This document shows, piece by piece, positions 9,210 through 18,589 of a stretch of 22,321 bases of DNA. Numbering within the stretch: position 1 is the stretch's first letter; each line of letters begins with the position of its first letter. The notes under the pieces are model-generated. The model saw only the letters and a list, made by a program, of their open reading frames with translations, was not told the DNA's origin and did no database searches. Made by a program: the position numbers and the translations under genes. The DNA is from CAJBLF01 sp964418415 (GTDB taxonomy: Bacteria; Patescibacteriota; Gracilibacteria; Absconditabacterales; Absconditicoccaceae): positions 1 to 22,321 of the forward strand of contig CAYQLB010000016.1 in assembly GCA_964418415.1 (NCBI GenBank). Reading direction: 5' to 3'.

Positions 9210-10139
9210 ATGGCAAAAAATATTTATGTACTTGATCGATATAGTAATAAAAATGTTCTCGTCAAAAATGTGGATGATGAGCAGTTTATAAAATTGAAAC
9301 ATGGCGATAAGATTATCTATTCTGCTATGGATCAAACCTGAACATCTAAGCAGACTGTGGGTACGTATCTAGGGCATAATATTATCACTGATAGACAATG
9401 AGCTTTCGATAAAATATTGGAAGGTGATGAAAAGGAATTCTTTGAGGAACAACAAAAACTTGCTTTGGATATTTTTCCACTTTTCAAAAAACTTTTCAAA
9501 AAATATTTTCCTGATTCCATTCCGGTTACTGCTAGATATCAGATCTTCGGCGATCAACTTTATTTTTATTTCTATTCAGAAGAAAGATATGTATTTACTG
9601 ATTTTGTAAAGGAATTTAGACAAGAATTATGAAAGAATATCTTTCTTTTTCAAATATGAGCGAGAGATATGATCAAGATGTCTCCTGGTGCAGATAATCT
9701 CCCTTGTTGAGCAGATGGTATTGTTCCTATGCACTGTAAGACGAGCTTACCTCTTCCTAGTGTAGAGATGGAAAATCTGGTTATGCAAAACCTTGAAGGA
9801 AGAGATATTGAAAAATTAAAATGAAGATGTGGTAAATTAAAATGTTCATTGATCTATGAATTGGAAACCTATATCGAGGAAAGTAAAAAATTCCCTCCAA
9901 AATGAGCTTATGTAGAAAATATCTGATCTGAAGTCTGTGGCACTGTTTTTTCATTCAATATCATGAATGGTGATGTGACGGTGAGGACAAAGGAGGGTGT
10001 GACAGTAAGAATTCCTTATACAACTATCAAAAAAGTGAAATTACCTTCGAAATGAGAGGAAACAACTCAAGAAATTACTGGAGATGAAAAAAAACCTGAA
10101 GATAAAAAATGACAACATAAGAAACCCTTTAGGAAATAG
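9210..10139 (+). CDS. PSP1-domain protein (RicT/YaaT-like)
   Basis: This 309-residue protein has the PSP1 C-terminal domain of the RicT (YaaT) family. The diagnostic run is FTDFVKEFRQELGKNIFLFQ followed by IGARDMIKMSPGADNLPCG. After it come the conserved cysteines at 166, 176, 207 and 212 (CG...C, then RCGKLKC) that in this family bind Fe-S clusters. In Bacillus, RicT acts with RicA and RicF on RNase Y-dependent mRNA processing and on phosphorelay genes. No RicA or RicF partner is visible here. A variable N-terminal region and a basic, glutamate/lysine-rich tail (about 265-309) flank the domain. It sits just after ftsH, close enough for co-transcription. The family is confident; the role in this organism is inference. 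Confidence 0.85.
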
Positions 10140-10148
10140 TAATTTAGT

Positions 10149-10173
10149 TCCGGCTGCAACACTTAACGCCGGA
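10149..10173 (+). other. Hairpin after the PSP1 gene
   Basis: TCCGGC (10149-10154) and GCCGGA (10168-10173) form a perfect GC-rich 6-bp stem around a 13-nt loop, directly after the stop codon. It stands out in AT-rich DNA but has no T tract, so it may be an mRNA 3'-end stabiliser or a weak terminator. Confidence 0.35.
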
Positions 10174-10223
10174 GTTAGAAACACAAGAATTTAGAATTAT
10201 CAGCATTTATTTGTTTATAAATC

Positions 10224-11153
10224 ATGATGCTTAAGATGTCTGTGTGGTTACGAATGGTGTTGACTATAATCCTTATATCACTTCCTGTGTGACTTATTTC
10301 GTTTTTCTTTTCCAGAAAAATATTCAAAAAACTTATCCGTTTGCTTGGTAAAATCGATACGTTTGATGCATTCCTTAGATTCAAAAGGGATATAGTATAT
10401 CTCTACAAAACCAAATTTTCTAATATGAAATGACATGTACATAAAGAGAAAATTGAATATATAAAGAATGGCGAGCAAACATTTATCAATACTATAGATG
10501 AAATTATTAAACCTAAAACATCTTCATCTAAATATGTAGAATCTGAAATCTCCTTGGATGATGAAGAAGGAAGAATGACAACAATCAAAAAAAGAAAATT
10601 GCTTGAGAAAATTATTTATGATGCTTTATGATTAAGAAAAGATGGTAAACTCGATGAGTACGAGAAAAAAATTATAGAAGGTTTAGCTATCGATCCTGAT
10701 GATAAAGATTTGAATAAATTGCTGTCTGATCTCTATTTTACTATGGGAAACTATAAAAAAGCTTTACCGATACTTAAAAAAATTGTAGAGATAGATCCCA
10801 AAGACCATAAAGCAATTCGGCAAATTGGAGAGATTTATCTTACCTCATGAGATTTTGATGTCGCTGAAATGCTTATTCAAAAAGCTATAGGTATCAATCC
10901 TACGAATCCGAAATATTATATTAGTATGGTCGAACTCATGTATAATACAGATAGAAAACACGATGCTATTATGGAGATGGAAAAAGTTATAAAGCTAAGA
11001 CCTACAAATTCTGCTTATATGCTTACATTAGCTGATCTTTATACTGAAATCAATGATATGGATAATGCGAAAAAATATTATTTCAGAGTATTGGAATATG
11101 AACCATCCAATGAAAAAGCAAAGAAGAAATTGAAAGAATTTACAGGAGAATAA
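10224..11153 (+). CDS. Membrane-anchored TPR repeat protein
   Basis: This 309-residue protein has an N-terminal membrane helix (about 7-29, MSVWLRMVLTIILISLPVG onward), then a charged, probably cytoplasmic linker (about 30-140), then tandem tetratricopeptide repeats (about 145-305). Repeat spacing is visible in LSDLYFTMGNYKKALPILKK, IGEIYLTSGDFDVAEMLIQK, the stretch around MVELMYNTDRKHDAIMEMEK, and LADLYTEINDMDNAKKYYFR. TPR arrays bind other proteins and often scaffold envelope complexes; the partner cannot be told here. TGA encodes several glycines, for example in TSGDFD. The start is the first of two adjacent ATGs. Confidence 0.85.
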
Positions 11154-11324
11154 ATAACAGGGGCAAGTAATTAGGGACAAGAAACTATAAAAACAAAATC
11201 ATTCCCCATTTATCAAATCCCATGTTCCATTATATGAAAAACATTCGTTTGTTACATAATATCTGTTCGAAAATAAAAATAAAAACGTAAAATAACAACT
11301 TGTTTTATGTTTTTTTGTTTTCTT

Positions 11325-12644
11325 ATGAATGCTACGTATTATCAAACACTTAAAGAATTGATATCTATGCAAAGCGTATCTGTAGATGCTGATCATAAAG
11401 ATGATATTGAAAAAATCACTATCTATCTCAATGCTATGCTTCAAGATAATGGATTTATATCTGAAATTATTCATGGCTATGGAAATCCTGTTGTTGTAGG
11501 GAAATTTTCCGTAGATAAGTCGTTACCTACGATGTTGTTATATGGACATTATGATGTTCAGATGGCGAACATTCATGAATGATGGAAAGATGATCCCTTT
11601 TCTCTTTATATTTCTCAGGATAAGATCTATGGAAGAGGAGTCGCTGACAATAAAGGACAGTTTCTTATTCATCTTTTGACTATTTTTGATCTTATTCGTT
11701 CTAAGAATTTGGGGTATAATGTTATTGTCCTGCTAGAAGGTAATGAGGAGACCTGATCTCAATATATAGAACAATTTCTTACTGATTATAGACAAGATCT
11801 CCTTTCGGATTTTTGTTTGATTTCTGATTCTTCTATTATTTGACATATGCCATGTATCGATGCTTGATATAGAGGTGGTGTTAACGTAAAACTTAAGATA
11901 ACAACTGCAAATACTGATCTTCATTCGTGACTTTATGGTGGTATTGTTCCCAATGCTATCCATGAAATGAATATCATTCTTAGTAAATTGTATGATATGA
12001 ATAACAAGATTACTATACCGTATTTCTATTATGATGTGGAGGATGTACAGACAGAAGTACTCGTAAAGAATAAAAGAATAAAAACTGATGAAAAAAAACT
12101 TATGGCTGACTTTGGTTTGAAAACGCTTTTCAAAGATAGGACAACCGATCTTATTACTCAGATAGGATTGAAACCGACAATCCAAGTTACTTGAATCTCT
12201 GGTGGTTACCGTGGTGAATGATTTAAAAATGCTGTACCGAATACTGCTTATGCACATATTAATTTTAGGATTGTAAAGAATCAGACTTCCAGGAAAGCAC
12301 TTGCAGCTTTCGATCAGTGGTTACAGACGACTCTGCCTGCATATGTCGACTATGAACTTGAAGTTGCTTCGCTTTATGAGCCAGTAAAAGTCGATATCAA
12401 TCATTTTATCATCAAAAAAGCCGATGCAGTTTTGGAACAGGTGTTTGGACAGGCTGTATTTTACAAATATGCATGAGGATGATTGCCTATCGTAGAAATA
12501 CTTGATCGTGTGCTTAATATTAAACCTGTACTTGTTCCGCTTGTCAATGAAGATTGTAATGCACATGGAGCTAATGAAAATTTTGATATCGATCTTATTG
12601 AAAAATGATTCCAGTTTGCTTATGGATTTTTATCTCGTAATTAA
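11325..12644 (+). CDS. M20-family metallopeptidase (dipeptidase-like)
   Basis: This 439-residue zinc peptidase is of the M20 (PepV/CPG2/ArgE/DapE) clan. Metal-site motifs appear in order: GHYDVQ (74-79, His75), GRGVADNKGQ with bridging Asp108, and NEETG (140-144) with the catalytic and metal-binding glutamates. Asp in ISDSS and the final His in HGANE complete the site. The middle dimerisation domain carries the LHSGLYGG segment typical of M20 dipeptidases. The likely job is release of amino acids from peptides, which suits a nutrient-dependent CPR bacterium; the exact substrate is unknown. TGA glycines occur throughout. An in-frame ATG at 11307 would add six hydrophobic residues; 11325 matches family N-termini better. 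Confidence 0.9.
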
Positions 12645-12681
12645 TATAGTGGGGTATCTATTTATTTCTTAATCGATGATG

Positions 12682-13482
12682 ATGAAAGCTGTTCTCGTCG
12701 CTGCATGATTTGGTACAAGGACTTTGCCTATCACTAAATCTATCCCTAAGGAATTGCTGCCGGTTGGAAATAAACCCGTTATCCAATATGTCATAGAAGA
12801 TCTAGTAAAAAATAATATCAAAAATATTGTAATTATCACTTCATTACGAAAGAAAGCATTGGAAGATTATTTTGATAAGAATCCAGAATTGGAAGATGTT
12901 TTGCAAAAAAAATGAAAAATGGATCTTTTGGAACTGATCAACACCCCCAAGACTATTGCTAATTTCTCTTTTGTGAGACAAGATAAAACATTAGGAACTG
13001 CACATGCTGTTTTACAAGTGGAGCCATGGATTACTGATGACTATTTCATTGTGGTGTTTCCTGATGCTATCTATCCACCTAATATGTTTGAACTTATGCT
13101 CAAAAAACACCAAGAAACCTGAGGAGCAGTAATTATGGTTCATGAAGTTGATCCTATGACTGTTTCCAATTATGGTGTTGTTAAACTTGATGGTGATAGA
13201 ATTGTGGATATGATAGAACATCCTAAAGTTGGTGAAGCTCCTTCTAATTTGATTAATAATGGTGTATACCTTTTACCAAAAAAAATATTTTCTCTTATCA
13301 AACAGTTGCCCATCTGACCAAAATGAGAATATCTGTTGCCTGATGCTATCAAGGCACTTGCTCAACAAGAATCTGTCTATGCTGTCAAAATAGATCCTTA
13401 TCGAGATATAGGAAGTGTTGATCTCTGGATGAAGGCCAATAATAAAATATATCAAGATGGGTATCTTTATCCTCCGAAATAA
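12682..13482 (+). CDS. galU: UTP-glucose-1-phosphate uridylyltransferase
   Basis: GalU makes UDP-glucose from UTP and glucose-1-phosphate, feeding surface polysaccharide and glycolipid synthesis. The 266-residue protein begins with the nucleotide-binding signature AAGFGTRTLPITKSIPKELL (7-26), in which Gly9 is TGA. FVRQDKTLGTAHAVLQ, VFPDAIYP and NYGVVKLDGDRI follow, as in bacterial GalU. It is slightly shorter than the usual 280-300 residues, mainly at the C-terminus. Three successive ATGs (12676, 12679, 12682) open the frame and the last is chosen because MKAVLVAAG is the family start. It lies between the M20 peptidase and dnaB, without a clear functional link to either. Confidence 0.92.
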
Positions 13483-13673
13483 GTGTCAGAATATTGTTGA
13501 AATATTGTTAAAAATATGCTTCTTACCTAATATTTCTAAAATTTTCTCTTGCATCAATCGGTTAAAAAATTACAAGATTGAAAAGTTATCTTTATTGGTA
13601 TAAAAATACTTACATAATTTTAAGGCAGAACCTTTTAATCTTCATAATTTTTTTAGTCTTTTACTAGAGTGAT

Positions 13674-15035
13674 ATGGTGAGTTTAGAAGATATCAAATTG
13701 CCTCCACATAATATAGATGCTGAAAAGAGAGCGCTTGGAGGTGTATTGATGGACAATGAAATGATGTATTATTACGATGGTTTAGGATTGGTGCCTGAAG
13801 ATTTTTATAATAAAGAACATTTTTATATCTATCAAGGTATGAAAAAATTGTGGTGAGCTCGTAAAACCATAGATGTCGTTACTCTTGCTGATCAATTAAC
13901 CAAAGACGCTGTGTTGGATGCAATATGAGGGACTGATTATCTCTATGAACTCTCTAGTGTTCTCTTGAGTACATCATCTTGCCCTGAATATGTCAAAATC
14001 GTAAAAGAGAAATCTGTGCTCAGAAATATCCTAAAAACTTCTCAGAAAATTATTGGTGATGTATATGAACAAAAAGATACGTTGATTGTTTTGCAAGATA
14101 TCGAAAAGAGAATTTTTGATTTAACACAGAATAATGTTTCTGAAAAAGTTCATTCTATAGGTGAAATATTGAATAAAAGAGTAGAGGAGTATATGGAAAT
14201 TGTAGATCATCCAGAAAAAGCCCATGAGAAAAAAGTATTTGCTGGTTATCATGGATTGGATGATATGCTTTGATGATTTAAACCATCAGAACTTATTATA
14301 TTAGCTGCTCGTCCAAGTATGGGTAAAACTGCATTTGCTTTGAATATTCTCAAGAATATGGCAGTCGATCAAAAAAAAAGTGTTGCATTATTCTCTCTGG
14401 AAATGAACTCTGAACAAATAGCAGATAGGGTATTGTCTATGGTTTCTGGTATTCCTATGTGGAAAATTGGTAAAGGTCAATTGGATACTGAGGATTTTAC
14501 TATCATGGGTGAAGCTATGGAAACGTTATCTGAAACAAATATTTTCATCGATGATAAATGATCTACCACTATACCTGAGTTGAAATCAAAGATCAGAAGA
14601 CTCAAAATAGAAAAGAATCAATTGGATCTCGTTATTATTGATTATCTTCAGCTGATGAGTTGATCTAATTCCTGATATATGGGAAATAGAGTCCAAGAAA
14701 TATCTGAAATCTCGAGATGATTAAAAGAACTTGCGAGAGAACTTGAAATACCTATTATGGCGTTGTCGCAGCTTTCTCGTGAAGTGGAAAAGAGACCTGA
14801 CAAAAGACCGCAACTTTCTGATTTGAGAGAATCTGGGGCGATAGAACAGGATGCTGATTCTGTGATCATGCTCCATAGGGAAGATTATTATGATCCAGAT
14901 ACCGATAAGAAGTGATTGACAGATGTTTGTCTCAGAAAGAATAGAAATGGTCCTGTTGGCGAGACGGAGATTTTCTTTGAGAGAGAGATTATGAAATTCA
15001 GTGAACTTAAGGGTAAATCTGATGGTACCTACTAA
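13674..15035 (+). CDS. dnaB: Replicative DNA helicase DnaB
   Basis: DnaB is the ring helicase that unwinds DNA ahead of the replication fork. The 453 residues have an N-terminal primase-binding domain opening with LPPHNIDAEKRALGGVLMD. After a linker comes a RecA-like core with Walker A ARPSMGKT (212-219), Walker B VIIDYLQLM (Asp323) and the DnaB motif SGSNSGYMGNRVQEISEISRG. The later motifs RESGAIEQDADSVIMLHRE and KNRNGPVGETEIFF are also present. TGA encodes many conserved glycines. The length is family-typical and no intein is present. A 191-bp AT-rich spacer separates it from galU, so it probably has its own promoter. Confidence 0.95.
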
Positions 15036-15168
15036 AAAACTATTGTGTAATTGAACATTCTTGGTGGAATATGAAGGATTTACTTGAATTGATTATTGTA
15101 ACGTTTATACATAGTTTATGTATATCATTCATTTGTTTTTGTTTTTTCGCTTTTAGTTTTTTGTTATT

Positions 15169-16059
15169 ATGATTAGACATATACTCAAAATATCTGTATT
15201 TCTATTGTTCTTATGAATACTTTTTGCGTTTGATGTTCCGAGCAATGAATGATATGTTACTGATAAGGTAGGAGTTTTTTCTCAATATCAGAAAGCTTCT
15301 TTGGTGTCCAAAATAGAGGAGATAGAAAAAACTACATGAATAGAAATGGCAATACTGGTAGTAGCAACCGTGGACGATGATATTAATCTTGTAGCAGCCG
15401 ATGTAGGAAATATACGAGGAGTTGGAAAGGAAGGTCAGGATAATTGAGTCGTGGTGCTTATAGCTATCGATGATAGAAAACGATCTATTCAAGTAGGATA
15501 CTGATTGGAAGGAACATTACCTGATTTGATTGCTGACAGAATAGGTGAGACAAATTTTCCGCCGAATTTTAGGAATGGAGATTACTATGCTGGAGTTTTG
15601 GCAATGATAGACGATTTTCTCTGATATATAGCTAAGGATCCGACTATAGTACATACATATTCTACGTCTTCATCAAACACATCATGGGATGAAGATATGA
15701 TAGGTATCGTATTTTTCGTCTTAATTATTCTTATGGGGTGATTTGGTCGTTGGATTACTATTCCCAAAATGAAAGGCAGCTGAAGGAAAATGAGAAAATA
15801 TGGTCGATTGATATATAGTATAGTATGATTTGCTCTTACTTTTTTGGTGATGTTGGTGATAGCAAGCTTTGTAGCTTCATTATTTCTATCTTATCTTCTC
15901 CTATTGTTTGGTATCCTTATGGCTATGTTTGGTAGAAATGGCTGATGACGTTGAGGTATGCGATTTGGTGGAAGTTGAGGTTCTTGGTGATGATGATCCG
16001 GCTTTGGTTGATTTGGCGGGGGAAGTTTTTGAGGAGGAGGCTCTTCTGGATCACGATAA
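15169..16059 (+). CDS. TPM-domain membrane protein (YgcG-like)
   Basis: This 296-residue envelope protein has a signal-like hydrophobic N-terminus (about 5-20). A TPM (TLP18.3/Psb32/MOLO-1) domain spans about 25-160, with YVTDKVGVFS at its start, then IEMAILVVATVDD and VVVLIAIDDRKRSIQVGYGLEG. Two membrane helices follow (about 182-198 and 218-255). The tail is very rich in glycine and ends GGFGGGSFGGGGSSGSR, the usual ending of YgcG-type proteins. Nine glycines in the tail alone are TGA. TPM proteins often neighbour lemA, as here two genes downstream, and are linked to membrane or envelope maintenance, though the mechanism is unsettled. A signal-peptidase site cannot be placed with confidence. 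Confidence 0.9.
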
Positions 16060-16098
16060 TATATATTACGTTCTCTTTATATTTCTAATATATTCATT

Positions 16099-16731
16099 AT
16101 GACAATAAAAAAGCTACAAGATATCCTTAGAATATTGAAAGATTGACTAGTATCTATCTATCTATATCAAAGGGGCGAAACAAAAATCCCTGTTTTTGTT
16201 GTCAAGATGGTTGATTTTGTTTCCCTAAATGCGCATAGGGATTTCTTTGCTCGCGAACATTTTATAATTTTGACAGAAGATGACATAAAAGAGGGGAAAG
16301 ATGTATTTTGTCTAAAACTCTTACATATCAAAAACCATTCTGAGCTTTTTTATGGGAAGGACATTTTAAAGACTACTACATTTACTCTTTCTGACCTTAG
16401 ATCAGCGCTTGAACTCCAAATCCGCAATAAAATCATTCTTCTCAGGGAGGGTTACCTTTCTCAAAACAAGTGAAGAGATTTTCTTCAAGATCTTTTGCCG
16501 GGTATGCAGGATATTCGAGAATGAGCATTGTGGTTGAAACATCCTGATCTTACTATTCCTGAGGATACCAAGGCGTTGTTGTCCTTATTCGATATCGCTT
16601 GGTCTTGTAATAGTAATATTTTTTATTATCTTATAGATGATCAGATAGAAGATCGCAAGATTCCTTCGTTCATCCAGGATGTACATAGTTATCTTTCTGA
16701 GATATGTACAAAAATAAACAATCATAAGTAA
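16099..16731 (+). CDS. Unrecognised protein between TPM and lemA genes
   Basis: This 210-residue protein is not confidently recognised. It has no signal peptide, membrane helix or cysteine cluster, and looks like a soluble alpha/beta protein. An N-terminal strand-rich part (IPVFVVKMVDFVSL) precedes HFIILTEDDIKEGKD, and then ELFYGKDIL and LRSALELQIRNKIILLREGYL, followed by a helical C-terminal half. The middle run faintly resembles a group of uncharacterised, nucleotidyltransferase-like proteins, but I see no catalytic motif to support that. Three glycines are TGA (for example residue 16), so it is fully open only under code 25. It lies 39 bp after the TPM gene and 25 bp before lemA, so co-transcription is likely and a shared role in envelope upkeep is plausible. 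Confidence 0.8.
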
Positions 16732-16756
16732 TTTTACTTTATAAAACATTTTGTTC

Positions 16757-17416
16757 ATGAAAAAAACATGGTTAATTGTTCTCGCTATCGTAGTTGTTGT
16801 GGTATTATTCGTTGTAGGTAAATACAACACGATCGTCAAGCTTGATGAAACCGTCAAAACTGCTCGATCTCAGGTTGAAAATGTGTATCAAAGAAGATTA
16901 GATCTTATTCCTAATTTAGTTAATTCTGTAAAAGGTGCAGCTGCACAAGAGAGTGGGGTATTGATCGCTGTAGTAAATGCTAGAGCAAATGCTAGCAAAG
17001 TAAATGTTGATATTAATGATGCGCAGTCTTTTGCTGCATTTCAAAAAGTGCAAGGGGAGGTATCGTCTGCATTGTCTAGATTATTAGTAACTGTTGAAAG
17101 CTATCCTACACTTCAATCTATTCAAGCATTCCGTGATCTTATGACACAGCTTGAAGGTACAGAGAACAGGATTACGGTTGAAAGAAAAAACTTTAATGAT
17201 GCAGTCAATATTTTAAATATCTATATCCGCAGATTTCCAGCAAATATCGTAGCTAATATGTTTGGATTTGAAAAGGCACAGCAATTTGAAGCTAATGAAT
17301 GAGCTGAAGTCGCTCCAACGGTAGATTTTGGAACTACACCGACGACAACAGAAACTCCTACAGTTACGGAAACTTTTCCCGTAGAAGGTGATGCAGTTCC
17401 TGCAGCTAATGAATAA
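16757..17416 (+). CDS. lemA: LemA family membrane protein
   Basis: This 219-residue protein has one N-terminal membrane helix (about 5-22, LIVLAIVVVVVLFVVG) followed by the LemA coiled-coil domain. Diagnostic stretches are KYNTIVKLDETVKTARSQVE, VYQRRLDLIPNLVNSVKG, VNARANAS and TENRITVERKNFNDAV, ending near FPANIVANMFGF. The C-terminal tail (about 183-219) is threonine-, proline- and glutamate-rich, probably disordered, and longer than in many LemA proteins. LemA proteins are widespread and often sit beside TPM-domain genes; their biochemical role is unknown. ATG 16757 is used; an in-frame TTG six bases upstream is less likely. A terminator follows 27 bp after the stop. Confidence 0.93.
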
Positions 17417-17442
17417 TAGGTAATATATGTTATATATATAAG

Positions 17443-17469
17443 GTCAGGACTACGTTCCTGGCTTTTTTT
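17443..17469 (+). terminator. Rho-independent terminator after lemA
   Basis: GTCAGGA (17443-17449) and TCCTGGC (17456-17462) pair into a 7-bp stem with one G-U around loop CTACGT, directly followed by seven T residues. This is a textbook terminator for the TPM-lemA unit. Confidence 0.9.
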
Positions 17470-17743
17470 GTTATATTATTATATATTAATTAATTTAAAA
17501 TGACAATAAGAACTATGTATTTTAGTTAATCCTGTGCTAACGAAAAGCTATATGATTTTGTGATAAAAGCTTTGTTTTCCTTATATATAACGATACAACC
17601 TTGCTGTAAACAAAAAACACCCATCCAACAAAAATGAGTTACGCCAGTTGGGAATACCGCTATTAATAAAGACCGCAAGTCCTGTATTAGGATTTGTCCG
17701 CTAACAAAGTAGCTTACCAAAGTGAAATGTTCGCATTCATCTT
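17470..17743. other. Gene-free stretch, no clear coding content
   Basis: No gene is supported here. Both strands are open for nearly 190 bp (about 17526-17715) under code 25, but the translations are cysteine-rich, lack conserved motifs and the plus frame lacks a start codon. A 7-bp hairpin, AAGTCCT-GTATT-AGGATTT, lies at about 17677-17695. The segment may be the 5' part of the transcript that ends at the terminator near 17880. I looked for tmRNA and SRP RNA signatures and did not find them. Confidence 0.5.
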
Positions 17744-17845
17744 AGAGACGGCTTTTGAATTTTATTGGGCATACACAATGGATAGAGGAGTATCTATTCT
17801 GTACGCCTAATAGATAATAGGCACGGCCGTCTCTGAGTAGACGGC
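17744..17845 (+). ncRNA. Candidate structured RNA with switching stems
   Basis: AGAGACGGC (17744-17752) pairs perfectly with GCCGTCTCT (17826-17834), enclosing an inner imperfect stem (GGGCATAC with GTACGCCT) and a TGGATA/TATCTA hairpin. The right arm GCCGTCT (17826-17832) can instead pair with a second copy of AGACGGC just downstream (17839-17845). The two folds exclude each other. The segment runs directly into a strong terminator. It could be a small RNA or an attenuator. There is no plus-strand gene immediately downstream, so a trans-acting RNA is more likely. Confidence 0.5.
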
Positions 17846-17879
17846 TATCTGATTATCTATCAGGTAGCTTTTTCTTTTT
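17844..17879 (+). terminator. Strong rho-independent terminator
   Basis: GCTATCTGAT (17844-17853) and ATCAGGTAGC (17859-17868) form an unbroken 10-bp stem with one G-U pair and loop TATCT, followed by TTTTTCTTTTT. No plus-strand coding gene precedes it after the lemA terminator, so it implies a separate non-coding transcript ending here. Confidence 0.9.
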
Positions 17880-17900
17880 GTAGAAAAAATAATATATGAT

Positions 17901-17932
17901 AAAAAAAAGAGAGTCGGGAAACCGAACTCTCT
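17901..17932 (-). terminator. Terminator of the 107-residue hypothetical gene
   Basis: On the minus strand AGAGAGTTCGG (17932-17922) pairs with CCGACTCTCT (17917-17908), with one bulged base and a four-base loop, and runs into eight T residues. It lies 24 bp after the stop of the minus-strand gene and faces the plus-strand terminator at 17844-17879. Confidence 0.9.
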
Positions 17933-17956
17933 TACTCATTACTTGCCTCTTCGTTG

Positions 17957-18280
17957 TTAAGCCACTTCTGTTTGTTGAGCAATCATTGCTTTTGAAAACT
18001 TCTGAATCTTTGTAATGGGGATATTTTGTCCCCCTTTTATGCCGAATTTGTTGTGATTCGGACTGATGATGGCGCAGTTAGGTACATCTATCTCCACGAT
18101 GCTCATCTCTTGTTTCTTGCTTTCGAGAAGCATCTTGGAATCGATAGTTGTTACTAAATCTTCTTTTTTGTAGAAGACACCGCTACGGCCTTCATTCACC
18201 ACTTTTGTTCTGTTTAATTCTTGGGTTTCGTCTGCGAAAACCACAAAAAACCCTTTGATCGTCGTCCTTTTTTCGTTCAT
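17957..18280 (-). CDS. Small hypothetical protein, 107 residues
   Basis: I do not recognise this protein. It is soluble-looking, lysine-rich and mostly strand-forming, with no membrane helix or signal peptide. Visible stretches are IKGFFVVFADETQELNRTKV, YKKEDLVTTIDSKMLLESKK and VEIDVPNCAIISPNHNKFGI. It has one cysteine and contains no TGA codon, although it has several GGN glycines, unlike most neighbours. That may hint at a different history, but the gene is short. It is a single-gene unit with its own promoter (18335-18364) and terminator (17901-17932), and is isolated among non-coding structured DNA. Confidence 0.75.
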   Translation of the reverse strand: MNEKRTTIKGFFVVFADETQELNRTKVVNEGRSGVFYKKEDLVTTIDSKMLLESKKQEMSIVEIDVPNCAIISPNHNKFGIKGGQNIPITKIQKFSKAMIAQQTEVA

Positions 18281-18317
18281 AGAAAACTAGTTAAAATTTT
18301 TATTTATGTTTACTTTT

Positions 18318-18364
18318 CCTCATATGAGGGAACAAGTATATATATATTCGTAGAACAAAATCAA
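18318..18364 (-). promoter_or_regulatory. Promoter and operator-like palindrome
   Basis: On the minus strand TTGATT (18364-18359) and TATACT (18340-18335) are spaced by 18 bp, a good sigma-70-type promoter for the 107-residue gene. The perfect palindrome CCTCATATGAGG (18318-18329) covers the predicted transcription start, a natural position for a repressor site. The leader is about 48 nt. Confidence 0.5.
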
Positions 18365-18394
18365 TAGTACTTCTCTATAATTTTGTATTTTCGG

Positions 18395-18417
18395 TAGAGG
18401 AGTGCTCCTCTATTTTT
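18395..18417. terminator. Hairpin with T tract
   Basis: TAGAGGAG (18395-18402) and CTCCTCTA (18405-18412) form a perfect 8-bp stem with a two-base centre, followed by TTTTT. It could end plus-strand transcription, but no plus-strand gene lies upstream, so it may insulate the minus-strand promoter next to it or belong to the structured region that follows. Confidence 0.55.
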
Positions 18418-18430
18418 AGCTTTCTGAAGC

Positions 18431-18525
18431 CAAAATCCCCTGGAAAATCTGAGCTATTTTTGCCTCTGGGTGGTACTTACCTCAGCCCAGATAGTAAAAT
18501 AGCCTTTATAATTAAGGGGATTTTG
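18431..18525. repeat. Nested three-level inverted repeat (RNA or MITE-like)
   Basis: Three perfect stems are stacked inside one another: CAAAATCCCCT/AGGGGATTTTG (18431-18441 with 18515-18525), GCTATTTT/AAAATAGC (18453-18460 with 18496-18503) and TCTGGG/CCCAGA (18465-18470 with 18486-18491). An inner GGT-ACTT-ACC tip sits at 18472-18481. A further palindrome, CCCAA-AA-TTGGG, follows at 18527-18538. The element is non-coding and could be a structured RNA or a small non-autonomous mobile element with 11-bp terminal inverted repeats. Confidence 0.6.
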
Positions 18526-18589
18526 ACCCAAAATTGGGATTTCCGGGTTTTAGATATCTGTAGATCTTCATGATTTCCGAAAAATAAAA

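Noticed and set aside
15063..15250. Small hydrophobic frame starting upstream of the TPM gene
   Set aside because: It overlaps the TPM start in another frame, has low-complexity Phe/Ile/Cys composition and no conserved motif.
15908..16102. Acidic open frame within the TPM gene's 3' end (plus strand)
   Set aside because: It is a shadow of the glycine-rich tail in another frame; the TPM frame ends in the family-typical GGGSFGGGGSSGS.
3349..17416. UGA read as tryptophan (code 4, as in Mycoplasma)
   Set aside because: The sites fall in Walker A loops, GQDPYH and glycine-rich tails where tryptophan is impossible, and the tRNA-Trp has a CCA anticodon that reads only UGG.
17526..17720. Open frames on both strands, with a stretch starting A-N-E-K reminiscent of a tmRNA tag
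   Set aside because: No tmRNA 5' end (GG...UUCGAC) or tRNA-like 3' end is present, the plus frame has no start codon, and the minus frame has no conserved motif.
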